DNA of 64,000 bases from the NCBI RefSeq assembly GCF_030161095.1, contig NZ_BSPP01000013.1, positions 1-64,000 of the forward strand, in the 5' to 3' direction. The notes beneath the pieces are model-generated. The model was not told the DNA's origin. It saw only the letters and a program-made list of their open reading frames with translations, and did no database searches. A program made the position numbers and the translations under genes. The DNA comes from Cypionkella aquatica (GTDB lineage: Bacteria; Pseudomonadota; Alphaproteobacteria; Rhodobacterales; Rhodobacteraceae). Below, one piece after another: positions 46,245 to 54,147 of the stretch; position 1 is the stretch's first letter; each line of letters starts with the position of its first letter.

Positions 46245-47606
46245 TCAGCGCCGCGCAGGCGGACGGTTGGCGGTGCTGCGTTTTTTGCCGCGCAATTGCG
46301 ACTTTTCAATCAGGCCTTCGTATTGATGCGCCAGCAGATGCGATTGAATCTGGTTGATCGTATCCATCGTCACCGAGACCACGATCAACACCGAGGTGCC
46401 GCCGAAATAGAACGGGATCGAAAACTGGCTGATCAGGATTTCAGGCAGCAAGCACACGGCGGTCAGATAGGCAGCCCCGAGCACAAGGATCCGGTTGACG
46501 ACGTAATCCAGATATTCTTCGGTCTTTTTGCCCGGGCGGATGCCGGGGATAAAGCCGTTCTGGTTCTTCAGGTTTTCAGCGACTTCATCGGTCTTGAACG
46601 CCACGTTCGCGGTGTAGAAATACGCGAAGAACACGATCATAAAGACGAAGAACGCCAGATACAGCGGCTGACCATGGCCGAAATAGGCAAGGATCGTCGA
46701 CATCACCGGGCCGGTATTGGCACCCGAGAATGTCGCAATCGTGGTCGGCAGCAGCAGCAAGGACGAGGCGAAGATCGCCGGAATCACGCCCGCTGGGTTG
46801 ACCTTGATCGGCAAATGGCTGGAACCGCCATCATAGACCTTCATGCCAACCTGACGGCGGGGATATTGGATGTGGATTTTGCGCAAAGCGCGCTCCATGA
46901 ACACCACAAAGGCGATCACGGCGACGACCATCACCAACACTCCAAGGATCACCGGGGTAGAGATCACCCCCGCCCGGCCCTGGCTGAAGAATTGCGCCAA
47001 AGCATGCGGAATTTCGGCGACGATGCCGGTGAAGATGATCAGCGAGGTGCCGTTGCCGATCCCGCGCGCGGTGATCTGTTCACCCAGCCACATCAGGAAC
47101 ATCGTGCCCGCGACCAGCGTGACGACGCAGGAAATCACGAAATACATGCCCGGGCTGTGCGCAAGGCCGCCCGCCTCAATGGATTTGGCAATGCCGAAGC
47201 CCTGCAGAACTGCCAGCGCGACGGTGCCGTAGCGCGTCCACTGGTTCATCTTCTTGCGGCCTTGGTCGCCCTCTTTCTTCATCTGCTCCAGCGCCGGAAC
47301 CATAGAGGCCAACAGCTGAATGATGATCGAGGCCGAGATATACGGCATGATCCCCAGCGCAAAGATCCCCATGCGCTTGATCGCACCACCGGTGAACATC
47401 GACAGCATACCGCCGATGCCCTGCCCGGCTTCATCCATGAAGTTGCGCAGCTGGGTGCCATCAATGCCCGGAACCGGCACATAAGTGCCAAGGCGATAGA
47501 CCATCAAGAGACCAATGGTGAAGAAAATCCGGCTACGGAGATCCGTCGCCTTGCCTAGCGTACCCCAGCTGAGGTTCGCGGCCATCTGTTCGGCAGCTGA
47601 AGCCAT
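46245..47606 (-). CDS. secY: Preprotein translocase subunit SecY
   Basis: 453 residues and ten membrane helices. The conserved opening ([29 protein letters not shown]), [19 protein letters not shown]-like segment and the cytoplasmic loop [20 protein letters not shown] are all there. SecY is the core of the Sec channel. It follows rplO after 216 bp, an unusually long gap that holds a large inverted repeat. Confidence 0.97.
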   Translation of the reverse strand: MASAAEQMAANLSWGTLGKATDLRSRIFFTIGLLMVYRLGTYVPVPGIDGTQLRNFMDEAGQGIGGMLSMFTGGAIKRMGIFALGIMPYISASIIIQLLASMVPALEQMKKEGDQGRKKMNQWTRYGTVALAVLQGFGIAKSIEAGGLAHSPGMYFVISCVVTLVAGTMFLMWLGEQITARGIGNGTSLIIFTGIVAEIPHALAQFFSQGRAGVISTPVILGVLVMVVAVIAFVVFMERALRKIHIQYPRRQVGMKVYDGGSSHLPIKVNPAGVIPAIFASSLLLLPTTIATFSGANTGPVMSTILAYFGHGQPLYLAFFVFMIVFFAYFYTANVAFKTDEVAENLKNQNGFIPGIRPGKKTEEYLDYVVNRILVLGAAYLTAVCLLPEILISQFSIPFYFGGTSVLIVVSVTMDTINQIQSHLLAHQYEGLIEKSQLRGKKRSTANRPPARR

Positions 47607-47727
47607 GCCCAGTTCTTTCTGCGTAAGCCCAATATGGGAAGCGCCGCCAAACCGTTTCCGGTCGGCGGCGCGGGAAACATAAGCCGATGTAAGCGGACTA
47701 GCAACCGCTCACAAGGCGTTAAAGCGT

Positions 47728-47814
47728 GTCTGGTTTGGATTGCATCGAAAATCGCTGCCTCTCGTATTCGCTCGAACGCGTTTTTCGATAAGGCAGTTTT
47801 TATCCGAACCAGAC
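47728..47814. repeat. Long inverted repeat between rplO and secY, with pseudoknot-capable interior
   Basis: GTCTGGTTTGGAT (47728-47740) pairs with ATCCGAACCAGAC (47802-47814), 12 of 13 bases. Inside, ATCGAAAA pairs with TTTTCGAT, while CTGCC within that loop can pair with GGCAG beyond it. The right arm reaches almost to the rplO stop codon. It may be a small palindromic mobile repeat or an mRNA control structure. Confidence 0.65.
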
Positions 47815-47822
47815 CCGCTGCT

Positions 47823-48317
47823 TTATGCTTTACGGACCGCTTTGGTGAAAGCTTCCAAGACAGGTGCCACGGTCAGGGTGCCGCCAGCGGCTGCCACAGC
47901 TTCAACAGCCGCAGCAGAAGCGCCGGTCACGTTCAGTTTGACCGCAGTGGTGATCGACCCTTTGTTCAGGATACGGATGCCGTCGCGCTTGTGGCCGGTC
48001 AGGCCTGCGTCAACTAGCATATCCTCGGTGATCTCAGCTTTCGCGTCGAGTTTGCCAAGGCCGATGAATTTCTCGATCAGGCCGAGGTTGATCACCGCAA
48101 AGCGATCCTGATTCGGCTTGTTGAAGCCGCGCTTCGGCAGACGGCGATACAGTGGCATCTGGCCGCCTTCGTAGCCGCCAATAGCGACGCCCGAACGCGA
48201 TTTCTGACCCTTGATACCGCGGCCAGCGGTTTTACCCGAGCCCGAACCCGGACCACGTGCCACGCGCTTTTGCTTTTTGGTTGCACCGGGATTGTCGTGC
48301 AGTTCATTCAATTTCAT
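47823..48317 (-). CDS. rplO: 50S ribosomal protein L15
   Basis: 164 residues. [42 protein letters not shown] and [13 protein letters not shown]15 is a late-assembly protein of the large subunit. In nearly all bacteria rpmD lies directly before rplO; here about 1.27 kb intervenes. ATG 48317 follows GGAGTATGCGAC. Confidence 0.97.
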   Translation of the reverse strand: MKLNELHDNPGATKKQKRVARGPGSGSGKTAGRGIKGQKSRSGVAIGGYEGGQMPLYRRLPKRGFNKPNQDRFAVINLGLIEKFIGLGKLDAKAEITEDMLVDAGLTGHKRDGIRILNKGSITTAVKLNVTGASAAAVEAVAAAGGTLTVAPVLEAFTKAVRKA

Positions 48318-48477
48318 GTCGCATACTCCTATGCCGGAAAGCTTCTCCCTGCGACGGGGAGGGCAACGCGGCTGTTTCATGATTCTTATGCCGATAGGTG
48401 GGGCATTGCGGGCGTATAGAGGGGATGGGGTTGGGGATCAAGGGGCTTACCAGAGAGCAATGCGCTGAGGGGTTTGC
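48318..48477 (-). promoter_or_regulatory. Region ahead of rplO, likely holding a new promoter
   Basis: 160 bp between the structured repeat and rplO. Because a terminator and an inserted gene separate rplO from rpmD, transcription of rplO-secY-adk and perhaps the alpha genes needs a promoter here or readthrough. No clear -35/-10 pair was found by eye. Confidence 0.35.
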
Positions 48478-48680
48478 GCCGAACCGAAGGAAAACGCTCT
48501 GGGAGAGCGTTTTTCGGTTCGTTGCTCATAAGGCTGGAAGCCGTTGAGCAAGGAGGCTGATGCCGCAAGCTGTGGGGTATGAAATCGGGGCGCGGCTGCC
48601 TTGGCTGGCGCGGACTCGCGCCTGCCGGGGGCAGGCAGGCGCGCCCCGATTTGTTTGGGAACAGATCGGGCAAGGCGGCA
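48478..48680 (+). repeat. Structured repeat, copy 1 (upstream of the HEPN gene)
   Basis: Four stems in order. GAACCGAAGG-AAAACGCTC with GAGCGTTTTTCGGTTC (48481-48520) is nearly perfect. TTGCTCA ... TGAGCAA encloses GGCT/AGCC. AATCGGGGCGCG pairs with CGCCCCGATT about 50 nt away, enclosing gcgcg and CCTGCC/GGCAGG hairpins. GATTTGT-ttggga-ACAGATC closes the set. About two thirds identical to copy 2 at 49269-49471, same orientation. Confidence 0.75.
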
Positions 48681-48743
48681 CTGTCTGGACAGAACGGCTT
48701 TATCCTGCGTATCTGCGGGCTGTTTTGCTCTGGGGGCTATCAG

Positions 48744-49247
48744 ATGGCGGTGGATACCAATTATCGGGCGGGGATTAAGCTGCTGTTCAAGAATGAATGG
48801 GGCAGCTTGGTCGCGACCTTTGCGCGGTTTGAGTATGCGCTGAAGCTGGCGGGGTATCTGAAATATGAAAAGCCCGGCACCTCGGCCGAGGCGGGTTGGG
48901 CGGGGTTTGCCGCTGATCTGGGCGATGGGTTTCTGGCGCATTGCCGGGGGTTGCCAGAGGTTCAGGTGCTTTTCAACGCGCCACCTCGGCTGTTGAAGGT
49001 GGACCGGGACCGGGAAGTGTCGTGGAAGAAGGCGCGGGCGGTAAATTCGGTTTCAGATTTCTTTTTGGTCATTCAAGACGTGCGGGGCAGCCTATTCCAC
49101 GGTGATGCAAAGGTGCATGGCGAGCGGGATGGCGAACGAATTGAAGCTGCGCAGGCGGTGCTGGATGAGGCTTGGGGTTGGGCTTTGCAGGACAAGGCCA
49201 ACGCGCGGTTGGTGCGGTTTTGTGAAGCGTTTCGGTTTACGCAGTAG
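48744..49247 (+). CDS. HEPN-type hypothetical protein inserted in the spc operon
   Basis: 167 residues. FARFEYALKLAGYLK (26-40) and the later VRGSLFHGD, with R114-x4-H119, match the R-x4-6-H motif of HEPN ribonucleases; the more usual form VRNNLFHG is close. Predominantly helical, no signal or membrane segment. Start ATG 48744 has GGGGG upstream; the open frame back to 48579 runs through repeat copy 1 and was rejected. It is on the strand opposite to every ribosomal gene around it, and flanked by two diverged copies of a structured repeat. RNase or toxin activity is inference. Confidence 0.75.
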   Translation: MAVDTNYRAGIKLLFKNEWGSLVATFARFEYALKLAGYLKYEKPGTSAEAGWAGFAADLGDGFLAHCRGLPEVQVLFNAPPRLLKVDRDREVSWKKARAVNSVSDFFLVIQDVRGSLFHGDAKVHGERDGERIEAAQAVLDEAWGWALQDKANARLVRFCEAFRFTQ

Positions 49248-49268
49248 CGCGGAACCGCTGCCATTTGG

Positions 49269-49471
49269 CGCGAGCCGAAAGAAAATGCTGCGGGGCAGCG
49301 TTTTCCAGTCAGTTGCTCGTAAGGTCGAAGGCCGTCGAGCAAGCGGTGGTGGGCTGAGACCCACGTTTGGAAATCGGGGCGCGTCTGTCTGGGGTGGGCG
49401 CGGTAACGCGCCTGCCCATGGGCAGGCAGGCGAGGCCCGATTTGTCGCGGGACAAATCGGGCAAGAGCGGC
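49269..49471 (+). repeat. Structured repeat, copy 2 (downstream of the HEPN gene)
   Basis: Same four-stem plan as copy 1. Where copy 1 has TTGCTCA/TGAGCAA, this copy has TTGCTCG/CGAGCAA, a paired A-T to G-C change. The last stem is GATTTGT-cgcggg-ACAAATC, again with both sides altered. The inner hairpin GCGCG-gtaa-CGCGC is intact. Such covariation argues for selection on RNA or DNA structure. Confidence 0.75.
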
Positions 49472-49509
49472 TGGCGTCGTCCTAAATGGAAGCGGACATC
49501 AGAAAATGC

Positions 49510-49541
49510 AAAACGCCCCAACCTTGCGGCGGGGCGTTTTT
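49510..49541. terminator. Bidirectional terminator after rpmD
   Basis: AAAACGCCCC-aaccttgcggc-GGGGCGTTTTT, about 43 bp past the rpmD stop. It would end minus-strand spc transcription before rplO, and also anything read from the HEPN side. Confidence 0.8.
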
Positions 49542-49551
49542 AGTAGCGCAG

Positions 49552-49571
49552 GGTGCGTGATCTCACGCACC
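49552..49571. repeat. Half-copy of the REP-like element downstream of rpmD
   Basis: GGTGCGTGA-tc-TCACGCACC, 12 bp past the rpmD stop. Confidence 0.65.
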
Positions 49572-49583
49572 TTTGGCTTATGC

Positions 49584-49781
49584 TTAACCGCGCTCTTCGA
49601 TGATCTGCACAAGATGCGAGATCTTGTTGACCATGCCGCGCACGGAAGGGGTATCTTCCAGTTCGCGGGTGCGGTTCATTTTGTTCAGGCCAAGACCTTT
49701 CAGGGTCGCGGTCTGGATCGCCGGGCGGCGGGCAGCCGAAGCCACCTGCTTAACCACGATGGTTTTCTTGGTATCGGTCAT
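49584..49781 (-). CDS. rpmD: 50S ribosomal protein L30
   Basis: 65 residues. [22 protein letters not shown] and [22 protein letters not shown] with [10 protein letters not shown]. Normal length and sequence. It is now the last gene of its transcription unit because a terminator and an insertion follow. Confidence 0.97.
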   Translation of the reverse strand: MTDTKKTIVVKQVASAARRPAIQTATLKGLGLNKMNRTRELEDTPSVRGMVNKISHLVQIIEERG

Positions 49782-49783
49782 GA

Positions 49784-50362
49784 TCAGGCCTCCACAACTT
49801 CAGCAGCAGGCTTGTTCAGGATCTCTGCCACTTTCTTGCCACGGCGTGCCGCGACTTGACGAGGAGAGGTTTCCGACTTCAGCCCGTCGATGGTGGCGCG
49901 GATCATGTTGTAGGGGTTCTGCGACCCGATGGACTTTGCCACCACGTCTTGCAGGCCCAACATCTCGAACACAGCGCGCATCGGACCACCGGCGATGATC
50001 CCGGTACCGGCAACAGCCGTCCGCATCACCACTTTACCGGCGCCATGACGGCCTTCCATGTCGTGGTGCAAAGTGCGGGCGTCTTTCAGCGGCACGCGGA
50101 TAAGCTGGCGCTTGGCCTGCTCGGTCGCCTTGCGGATCGCTTCCGGAACTTCCTTTGCCTTGCCCTTGCCGAAGCCGACACGGCCTTTCTGATCGCCAAC
50201 TACGACGAGTGCAGCAAAGCCAAAGCGTTTGCCGCCCTTGACGGTTTTCGACACCCGGTTGATCGCGACCAGACGGTCAGCGAATTCCGGGGTTTCTTCC
50301 GGCCGGTTATCGCGGCGATCATTGCCACCACGATTGTCCCGACGGTTTTCACGTTCTGCCAT
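49784..50362 (-). CDS. rpsE: 30S ribosomal protein S5
   Basis: 192 residues. A charged N-terminal extension ([18 protein letters not shown]) precedes the S5 core: [40 protein letters not shown], and [21 protein letters not shown]5 takes part in decoding fidelity and mRNA unwinding. It ends 2 bp before rpmD. Confidence 0.98.
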   Translation of the reverse strand: MAERENRRDNRGGNDRRDNRPEETPEFADRLVAINRVSKTVKGGKRFGFAALVVVGDQKGRVGFGKGKAKEVPEAIRKATEQAKRQLIRVPLKDARTLHHDMEGRHGAGKVVMRTAVAGTGIIAGGPMRAVFEMLGLQDVVAKSIGSQNPYNMIRATIDGLKSETSPRQVAARRGKKVAEILNKPAAEVVEA

Positions 50363-50373
50363 TTTTCAACTCC

Positions 50374-50733
50374 TCAGAACTGCAATCCACCTTCACGGGC
50401 AGCGTCGGCCAAAGCCTTGATCTTACCGTGAAAGAGGAAACCGCCGCGGTCGAAGTAGCACACTTCAACACCGGCCTTTTTGGCCCGCTCGGCGATTGCC
50501 GAACCGATTTTCGTCGCTGCTTCGACGTTGTTCTGGCCGACCACACCGAATTCCTTCTCCAGCGTGGAGGCGGAGGCGATGGTGACGCCCTTCACATCGT
50601 CGATCAGCTGCACGCTGATGTTTTTGTTCGAGCGGTGAACGGACAGGCGCAGGCGCCCATGCGAAGTCGCTTTGATTTTGTTCCGAACGCGCTGACGGCG
50701 CTTCAGGAACAGGTCTCTCTTGGTGTTTGCCAT
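50374..50733 (-). CDS. rplR: 50S ribosomal protein L18
   Basis: 119 residues. [21 protein letters not shown] with the 5S rRNA-binding C-terminal region [22 protein letters not shown]18 brings 5S rRNA into the large subunit with L5. 11-bp gaps on both sides. Confidence 0.98.
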   Translation of the reverse strand: MANTKRDLFLKRRQRVRNKIKATSHGRLRLSVHRSNKNISVQLIDDVKGVTIASASTLEKEFGVVGQNNVEAATKIGSAIAERAKKAGVEVCYFDRGGFLFHGKIKALADAAREGGLQF

Positions 50734-50744
50734 GATTGTGTCCC

Positions 50745-51278
50745 TTACTTCTTCTTGCCTTCTTTGCGGAACACGAACTCGCCCTTATAGCGGATGCCTT
50801 TGCCCTTATAGGGCTCGGGCTTGCGCCATTCGCGGATGTTCGCAGCGACTTGACCAACGAGCTGTTGATCAATGCCTTCCACAACGATTTCAGTGTTCTT
50901 CGGCGATGTGACGGTCACACCAGCGGGAACAGCGAAGTTGACTTCATGGCTATAGCCGAGCGACAGCTTCAAAACATTGCCAGCCATCGCGGCGCGGTAA
51001 CCCACACCTTGAATCTCAAGCTCTTTTTTGAAACCGGTCGTGACGCCAGTGATCAGGTTTTCAACCATCGACCGCGCCATGCCCCACTGCTGACGTGCAC
51101 GCTTGGAAGTGCCACGCGGTGTCACTTTCACGCTGCCTTCGTCGATCGTGAGCGTCACGTCGTCGGTTGCGGTGAAGCTGCGGGTGCCTTTCGGACCTTT
51201 CACTTCGATGGTTTGACCGGACAGAGTCGCCGAAACGCCTTTGACCAAGTCTACGGGTTTTTTGCCGATACGAGACAT
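50745..51278 (-). CDS. rplF: 50S ribosomal protein L6
   Basis: 177 residues. [15 protein letters not shown], two L6 repeats, and the C-terminal [20 protein letters not shown]. It binds near the sarcin-ricin loop. Start ATG 51278 is preceded by GAGGAGGGTGGC; an upstream frame extension overlaps rpsH and was rejected. Confidence 0.98.
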   Translation of the reverse strand: MSRIGKKPVDLVKGVSATLSGQTIEVKGPKGTRSFTATDDVTLTIDEGSVKVTPRGTSKRARQQWGMARSMVENLITGVTTGFKKELEIQGVGYRAAMAGNVLKLSLGYSHEVNFAVPAGVTVTSPKNTEIVVEGIDQQLVGQVAANIREWRKPEPYKGKGIRYKGEFVFRKEGKKK

Positions 51279-51288
51279 GCCACCCTCC

Positions 51289-51687
51289 TCAGAACACTGT
51301 GCAAAGCACTTCGCCGCCAACATTGGCTGCGCGCGCATTTGCATCTGACATCACGCCTTTCGGCGTGGACACGATGGAGATACCGAGGCCGTTACGGACC
51401 GACGGAATTTCCTTGACCGACATGTACACACGACGGCCGGGCTTGGATACGCGCTTCACTTCGCGGATCACAGGCACACCTTCGAAGTACTTCAGGCTGA
51501 TCACCAGCTCGCCCTGACCGTTATCGGTCGTGGCGCGCTCGAAACCGCGGATGTAGCCTTCGCTTACGAGCACGTCCAGAACCCAAGCGCGCAGTTTCGA
51601 GGCAGGGGTCGACACGGTCGATTTGCCACGCATTTGCGCGTTACGGATACGGGTAAGCATGTCGCCGATAGGATCGTTCATCATCAT
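51289..51687 (-). CDS. rpsH: 30S ribosomal protein S8
   Basis: 132 residues. [19 protein letters not shown] and [19 protein letters not shown] with GGEVLCTVF at the end. S8 binds the central domain of 16S rRNA and in E. coli represses the spc operon. Three ATGs in tandem open it; the first sits 7 bp after GGAGG and was chosen. Confidence 0.98.
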   Translation of the reverse strand: MMMNDPIGDMLTRIRNAQMRGKSTVSTPASKLRAWVLDVLVSEGYIRGFERATTDNGQGELVISLKYFEGVPVIREVKRVSKPGRRVYMSVKEIPSVRNGLGISIVSTPKGVMSDANARAANVGGEVLCTVF

Positions 51688-51699
51688 TTGGCGACCTCC

Positions 51700-52005
51700 T
51701 TACCAGCTCGACTTGACCATGCCGGGGATCTGGCCGAACGAGGCGAGATCACGCAGCATGATGCGCGAGAGTTTGAGCTTGCGATAATACGCATGCGGAC
51801 GGCCGGTCAGTTGGCAACGATTGTGCAAACGGACAGCCGACGAGTTACGGGGCAGCTCTGCCAGTTTGATGGTCGCTTTGAAGCGCTCATCCACCGGTTT
51901 CGCTTGGTCGTTGATCACCGCTTTCAGTGCTGCGCGCTTGGAAGCATGTTGCTTCACCAGCTTTTCGCGCTTCACTTCGCGGTTCACCATGGATTTTTTT
52001 GCCAT
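51700..52005 (-). CDS. rpsN: 30S ribosomal protein S14
   Basis: 101 residues, [20 protein letters not shown] to [20 protein letters not shown] and [12 protein letters not shown]. It lacks the four-cysteine zinc motif, so it is the long zinc-independent type usual in proteobacteria. Confidence 0.98.
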   Translation of the reverse strand: MAKKSMVNREVKREKLVKQHASKRAALKAVINDQAKPVDERFKATIKLAELPRNSSAVRLHNRCQLTGRPHAYYRKLKLSRIMLRDLASFGQIPGMVKSSW

Positions 52006-52024
52006 TGTCAGGTTCCTCGCGCGA

Positions 52025-52585
52025 TCAGGACGTGAAGGGCATGTTGAATTGCTTCAACAGTGCCTTCGCTTCCGCATCGGTCTTAGCGGTGGTGCAGATG
52101 ATGATGTCCATGCCGAGCACTTCATCGACTTTGTCGAATTCGATTTCCGGGAACACCAGTTGCTCTTTCAGGCCCATGGCATAGTTGCCACGGCCGTCAA
52201 ACGACGTCGGCTTCACGCCGCGGAAGTCGCGGACGCGCGGCAGTGCGATGGTGATCAGACGGTCGAGGAATTCGTACATCCGGTCGCCGCGCAGGGTCAC
52301 TTTGCAGCCAAGCGGCATTTCTTCACGGACGCGGAAGCCAGCGATGCTGTTCTTTGCGTGGGTGATAACAGCCTTTTGACCAGCGATGAGAGTCATCTCT
52401 TCGGCGGCTTTCTTGACCTTCTTGGTGTCCTTGACGGCTTCACCAACGCCCATGTTCAGCACGATTTTGTCGAGCTTGGGCAGTTGCATCGCGTTCTTGT
52501 AGCCGAATTCTTCCATCAGCGCCGCACGGATGCGGGTTTGGTATTCAGCCTTCAGACGCGGCTTGTAGGTGGCTTGGTCGAGCAT
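52025..52585 (-). CDS. rplE: 50S ribosomal protein L5
   Basis: 186 residues. [40 protein letters not shown] and [19 protein letters not shown]5 carries 5S rRNA and touches P-site tRNA. It shares one base with rplX (TGATG). Confidence 0.98.
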   Translation of the reverse strand: MLDQATYKPRLKAEYQTRIRAALMEEFGYKNAMQLPKLDKIVLNMGVGEAVKDTKKVKKAAEEMTLIAGQKAVITHAKNSIAGFRVREEMPLGCKVTLRGDRMYEFLDRLITIALPRVRDFRGVKPTSFDGRGNYAMGLKEQLVFPEIEFDKVDEVLGMDIIICTTAKTDAEAKALLKQFNMPFTS

Positions 52586-52890
52586 CAGATCGCCTCCCCA
52601 GTGGTTTTGGCGAAGCGCACTTTCTTGTCGCCTTCCATACGGAAGCCCACGCGGGTTGCTTTGCCTTTGGAGTCGAGCAATGCGAGGTTCGACAAGTCGA
52701 TCGGCATAGCTTTCGCCAGACGGCCACCCTGCGAGGTTTGCGATTGCTTGGTGTGACGGATCGCCATGTTGGCGCCCTCAACCACGGCTTTGTTGGCGGT
52801 CGGGTTCACGGACGAAATCTCGCCCTTTGCGCCCTTGTCCTTGCCGGTCAGGATGACGACGGTGTCGCCCTTTTTAAGCTTAGCAGCCAT
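52585..52890 (-). CDS. rplX: 50S ribosomal protein L24
   Basis: 101 residues. [20 protein letters not shown] is the KOW motif, followed by [20 protein letters not shown]. An early assembly protein. It overlaps both neighbours by a single base, so the three genes are translationally coupled. Confidence 0.98.
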   Translation of the reverse strand: MAAKLKKGDTVVILTGKDKGAKGEISSVNPTANKAVVEGANMAIRHTKQSQTSQGGRLAKAMPIDLSNLALLDSKGKATRVGFRMEGDKKVRFAKTTGEAI

Positions 52891-53258
52891 CAGAGCACCT
52901 CCGGAGCCAGCGAGATGATTTTCATGAAGTTCTTCGCGCGGAGCTCACGCACCACTGGCCCGAAGATACGCGTGCCGACGGGTTCACCCTGATTGTTCAG
53001 GATGACAGCGGCGTTGCGGTCAAAACGGATTGCGGTGCCGTCTTCACGGCGAACTTCTTTGGCAGTGCGAACAACAACGGCTTTACGCACGTCGCCCTTT
53101 TTCACACGGCCTTTCGGAATTGCTTCCTTGACCGACACCACGATGATGTCGCCCACGGATGCATAGCGGCGATGCGAGCCGCCCAGAACCTTGATGCACT
53201 GAACCCGGCGAGCGCCGGAGTTATCAGCAACATCCAGATTGGTCTGCATCTGGATCAT
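52890..53258 (-). CDS. rplN: 50S ribosomal protein L14
   Basis: 122 residues. [20 protein letters not shown] and [20 protein letters not shown] with [13 protein letters not shown]. Normal length. It lies 69 bp after rpsQ; the gap contains nothing notable. Confidence 0.98.
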   Translation of the reverse strand: MIQMQTNLDVADNSGARRVQCIKVLGGSHRRYASVGDIIVVSVKEAIPKGRVKKGDVRKAVVVRTAKEVRREDGTAIRFDRNAAVILNNQGEPVGTRIFGPVVRELRAKNFMKIISLAPEVL

Positions 53259-53327
53259 TTGGTTTCTCCCGACCTTTGGGCATCATTGCCCAGGGTTTCG
53301 TATTCAGAAAAAGACGAAAATCGTGGC

Positions 53328-53561
53328 TTACGCAGCCACGACCACCGTCCAGCGTTTGGTCTTCGAGATCGGAGCACATTCTTCAATGCGAACCGAGTCG
53401 CCGGTCTTGTAGGTGTTGTTCTCATCATGCGCGCGGTATTTCTTCGACTTACGCACGGTCTTGTGAAACAGCGGGTGCTTGAAGCGGCGTTCCACCAGAA
53501 CGGTGATGGTCTGCTCGTTCTTGTCAGAAGTCACGACGCCTTGCAGGATACGTTTAGGCAT
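53328..53561 (-). CDS. rpsQ: 30S ribosomal protein S17
   Basis: 77 residues. [20 protein letters not shown] and [20 protein letters not shown] with [15 protein letters not shown]. It binds the 5' domain of 16S rRNA. 10 bp after rpmC. Confidence 0.98.
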   Translation of the reverse strand: MPKRILQGVVTSDKNEQTITVLVERRFKHPLFHKTVRKSKKYRAHDENNTYKTGDSVRIEECAPISKTKRWTVVVAA

Positions 53562-53571
53562 AGTGCGCTCC

Positions 53572-53775
53572 TTAGTTCGCAGCCGCGGTTGCGGCTTTCT
53601 GGTTCAACACGGTCATGATACGCGCCACTTCCCGACGGACGGCACGCATACGCGAGGTGTTTTCAAGCTGGTTGGTCGCGGCCTGGAAGCGCAGGTTAAA
53701 CGCTTCTTTCTTAAGAGCGATCAGGCTCTCACGCAGCTGCTCGGGCGATTTGCCCAGAAGTTCCTTGGCGGTCAT
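53572..53775 (-). CDS. rpmC: 50S ribosomal protein L29
   Basis: 67 residues. [20 protein letters not shown] and [18 protein letters not shown]. It normally follows rplP in the S10 operon, but here it is the first gene of the cluster. Its ATG overlaps the stop codon of a short upstream frame (ATGA), a trace of an upstream partner or leader peptide. Confidence 0.97.
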   Translation of the reverse strand: MTAKELLGKSPEQLRESLIALKKEAFNLRFQAATNQLENTSRMRAVRREVARIMTVLNQKAATAAAN

Positions 53776-53843
53776 GCGCCTGTTCCTTTTTCAATCACCA
53801 GAGCGCCCATGCCTTGCGGCAAGGTCACGCTGAACCCGGTGGA
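53772..53843 (-). other. Short frame coupled to rpmC (gene tail or leader peptide)
   Basis: An open frame ends with a TGA inside the rpmC ATG. It reads [20 protein letters not shown] and then TGA-type end residues TGA (Thr-Gly-Ala) before the stop. Possible starts are GTG 53828 or ATG 53810. A stop codon precedes it. It may be the C-terminal relic of a lost upstream gene or a real leader peptide. Confidence 0.3.
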
Positions 53844-53877
53844 TCAATGTAATACCACCGATTCCGAGTCGCCTCGG
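53838..53877 (-). promoter_or_regulatory. Two hairpins upstream of rpmC
   Basis: GGTGG-atcaatgtaata-CCACC (53838-53859) and CCGAG-tcgc-CTCGG (53864-53877). They lie where the mRNA leader of the shortened spc operon should be. Possible leader control element; no specific family recognised. Confidence 0.35.
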
Positions 53878-54147
53878 AGCCGTGGATGGGGTCGTATAGG
53901 TTAGGGGGAAGGGGTTGGCAAGGGGAGAGATCACCGCTTGTGTGGTAGTTTTAGACTGATCATGCGTCGAACGGATGAGGTCGCCATTGCCTGCGGTGAT
54001 CTTGCGTCACGCAGCCGCAAGCCGTCCCGCGCACGGCGTATCATCGGAAATGATATGCACAAAATGGCCGAATTGGAATGGGGTCGTCACCGACCTCAAG
54101 ATTCTACACCATCTTCATTGGCGCAAAAGACGTGCCGCGTTGCGGCT
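53878..54147. other. Breakpoint region between the ribosomal cluster and the catabolic locus
   Basis: About 270 bp without a credible gene. The promoter of rpmC onward should be at its left end. The right part runs into the 3' end of the MttB-family gene. I see no insertion-sequence ends or repeats. Confidence 0.4.

Noticed and set aside
48447-48941. Minus-strand frames across the structured repeats as real proteins
   Set aside because: The two repeat copies give similar peptides (LLNGFQPYEQ and LLDGLRPYEQ), but only because the DNA is repeated; no start, ribosome site or family supports translation.
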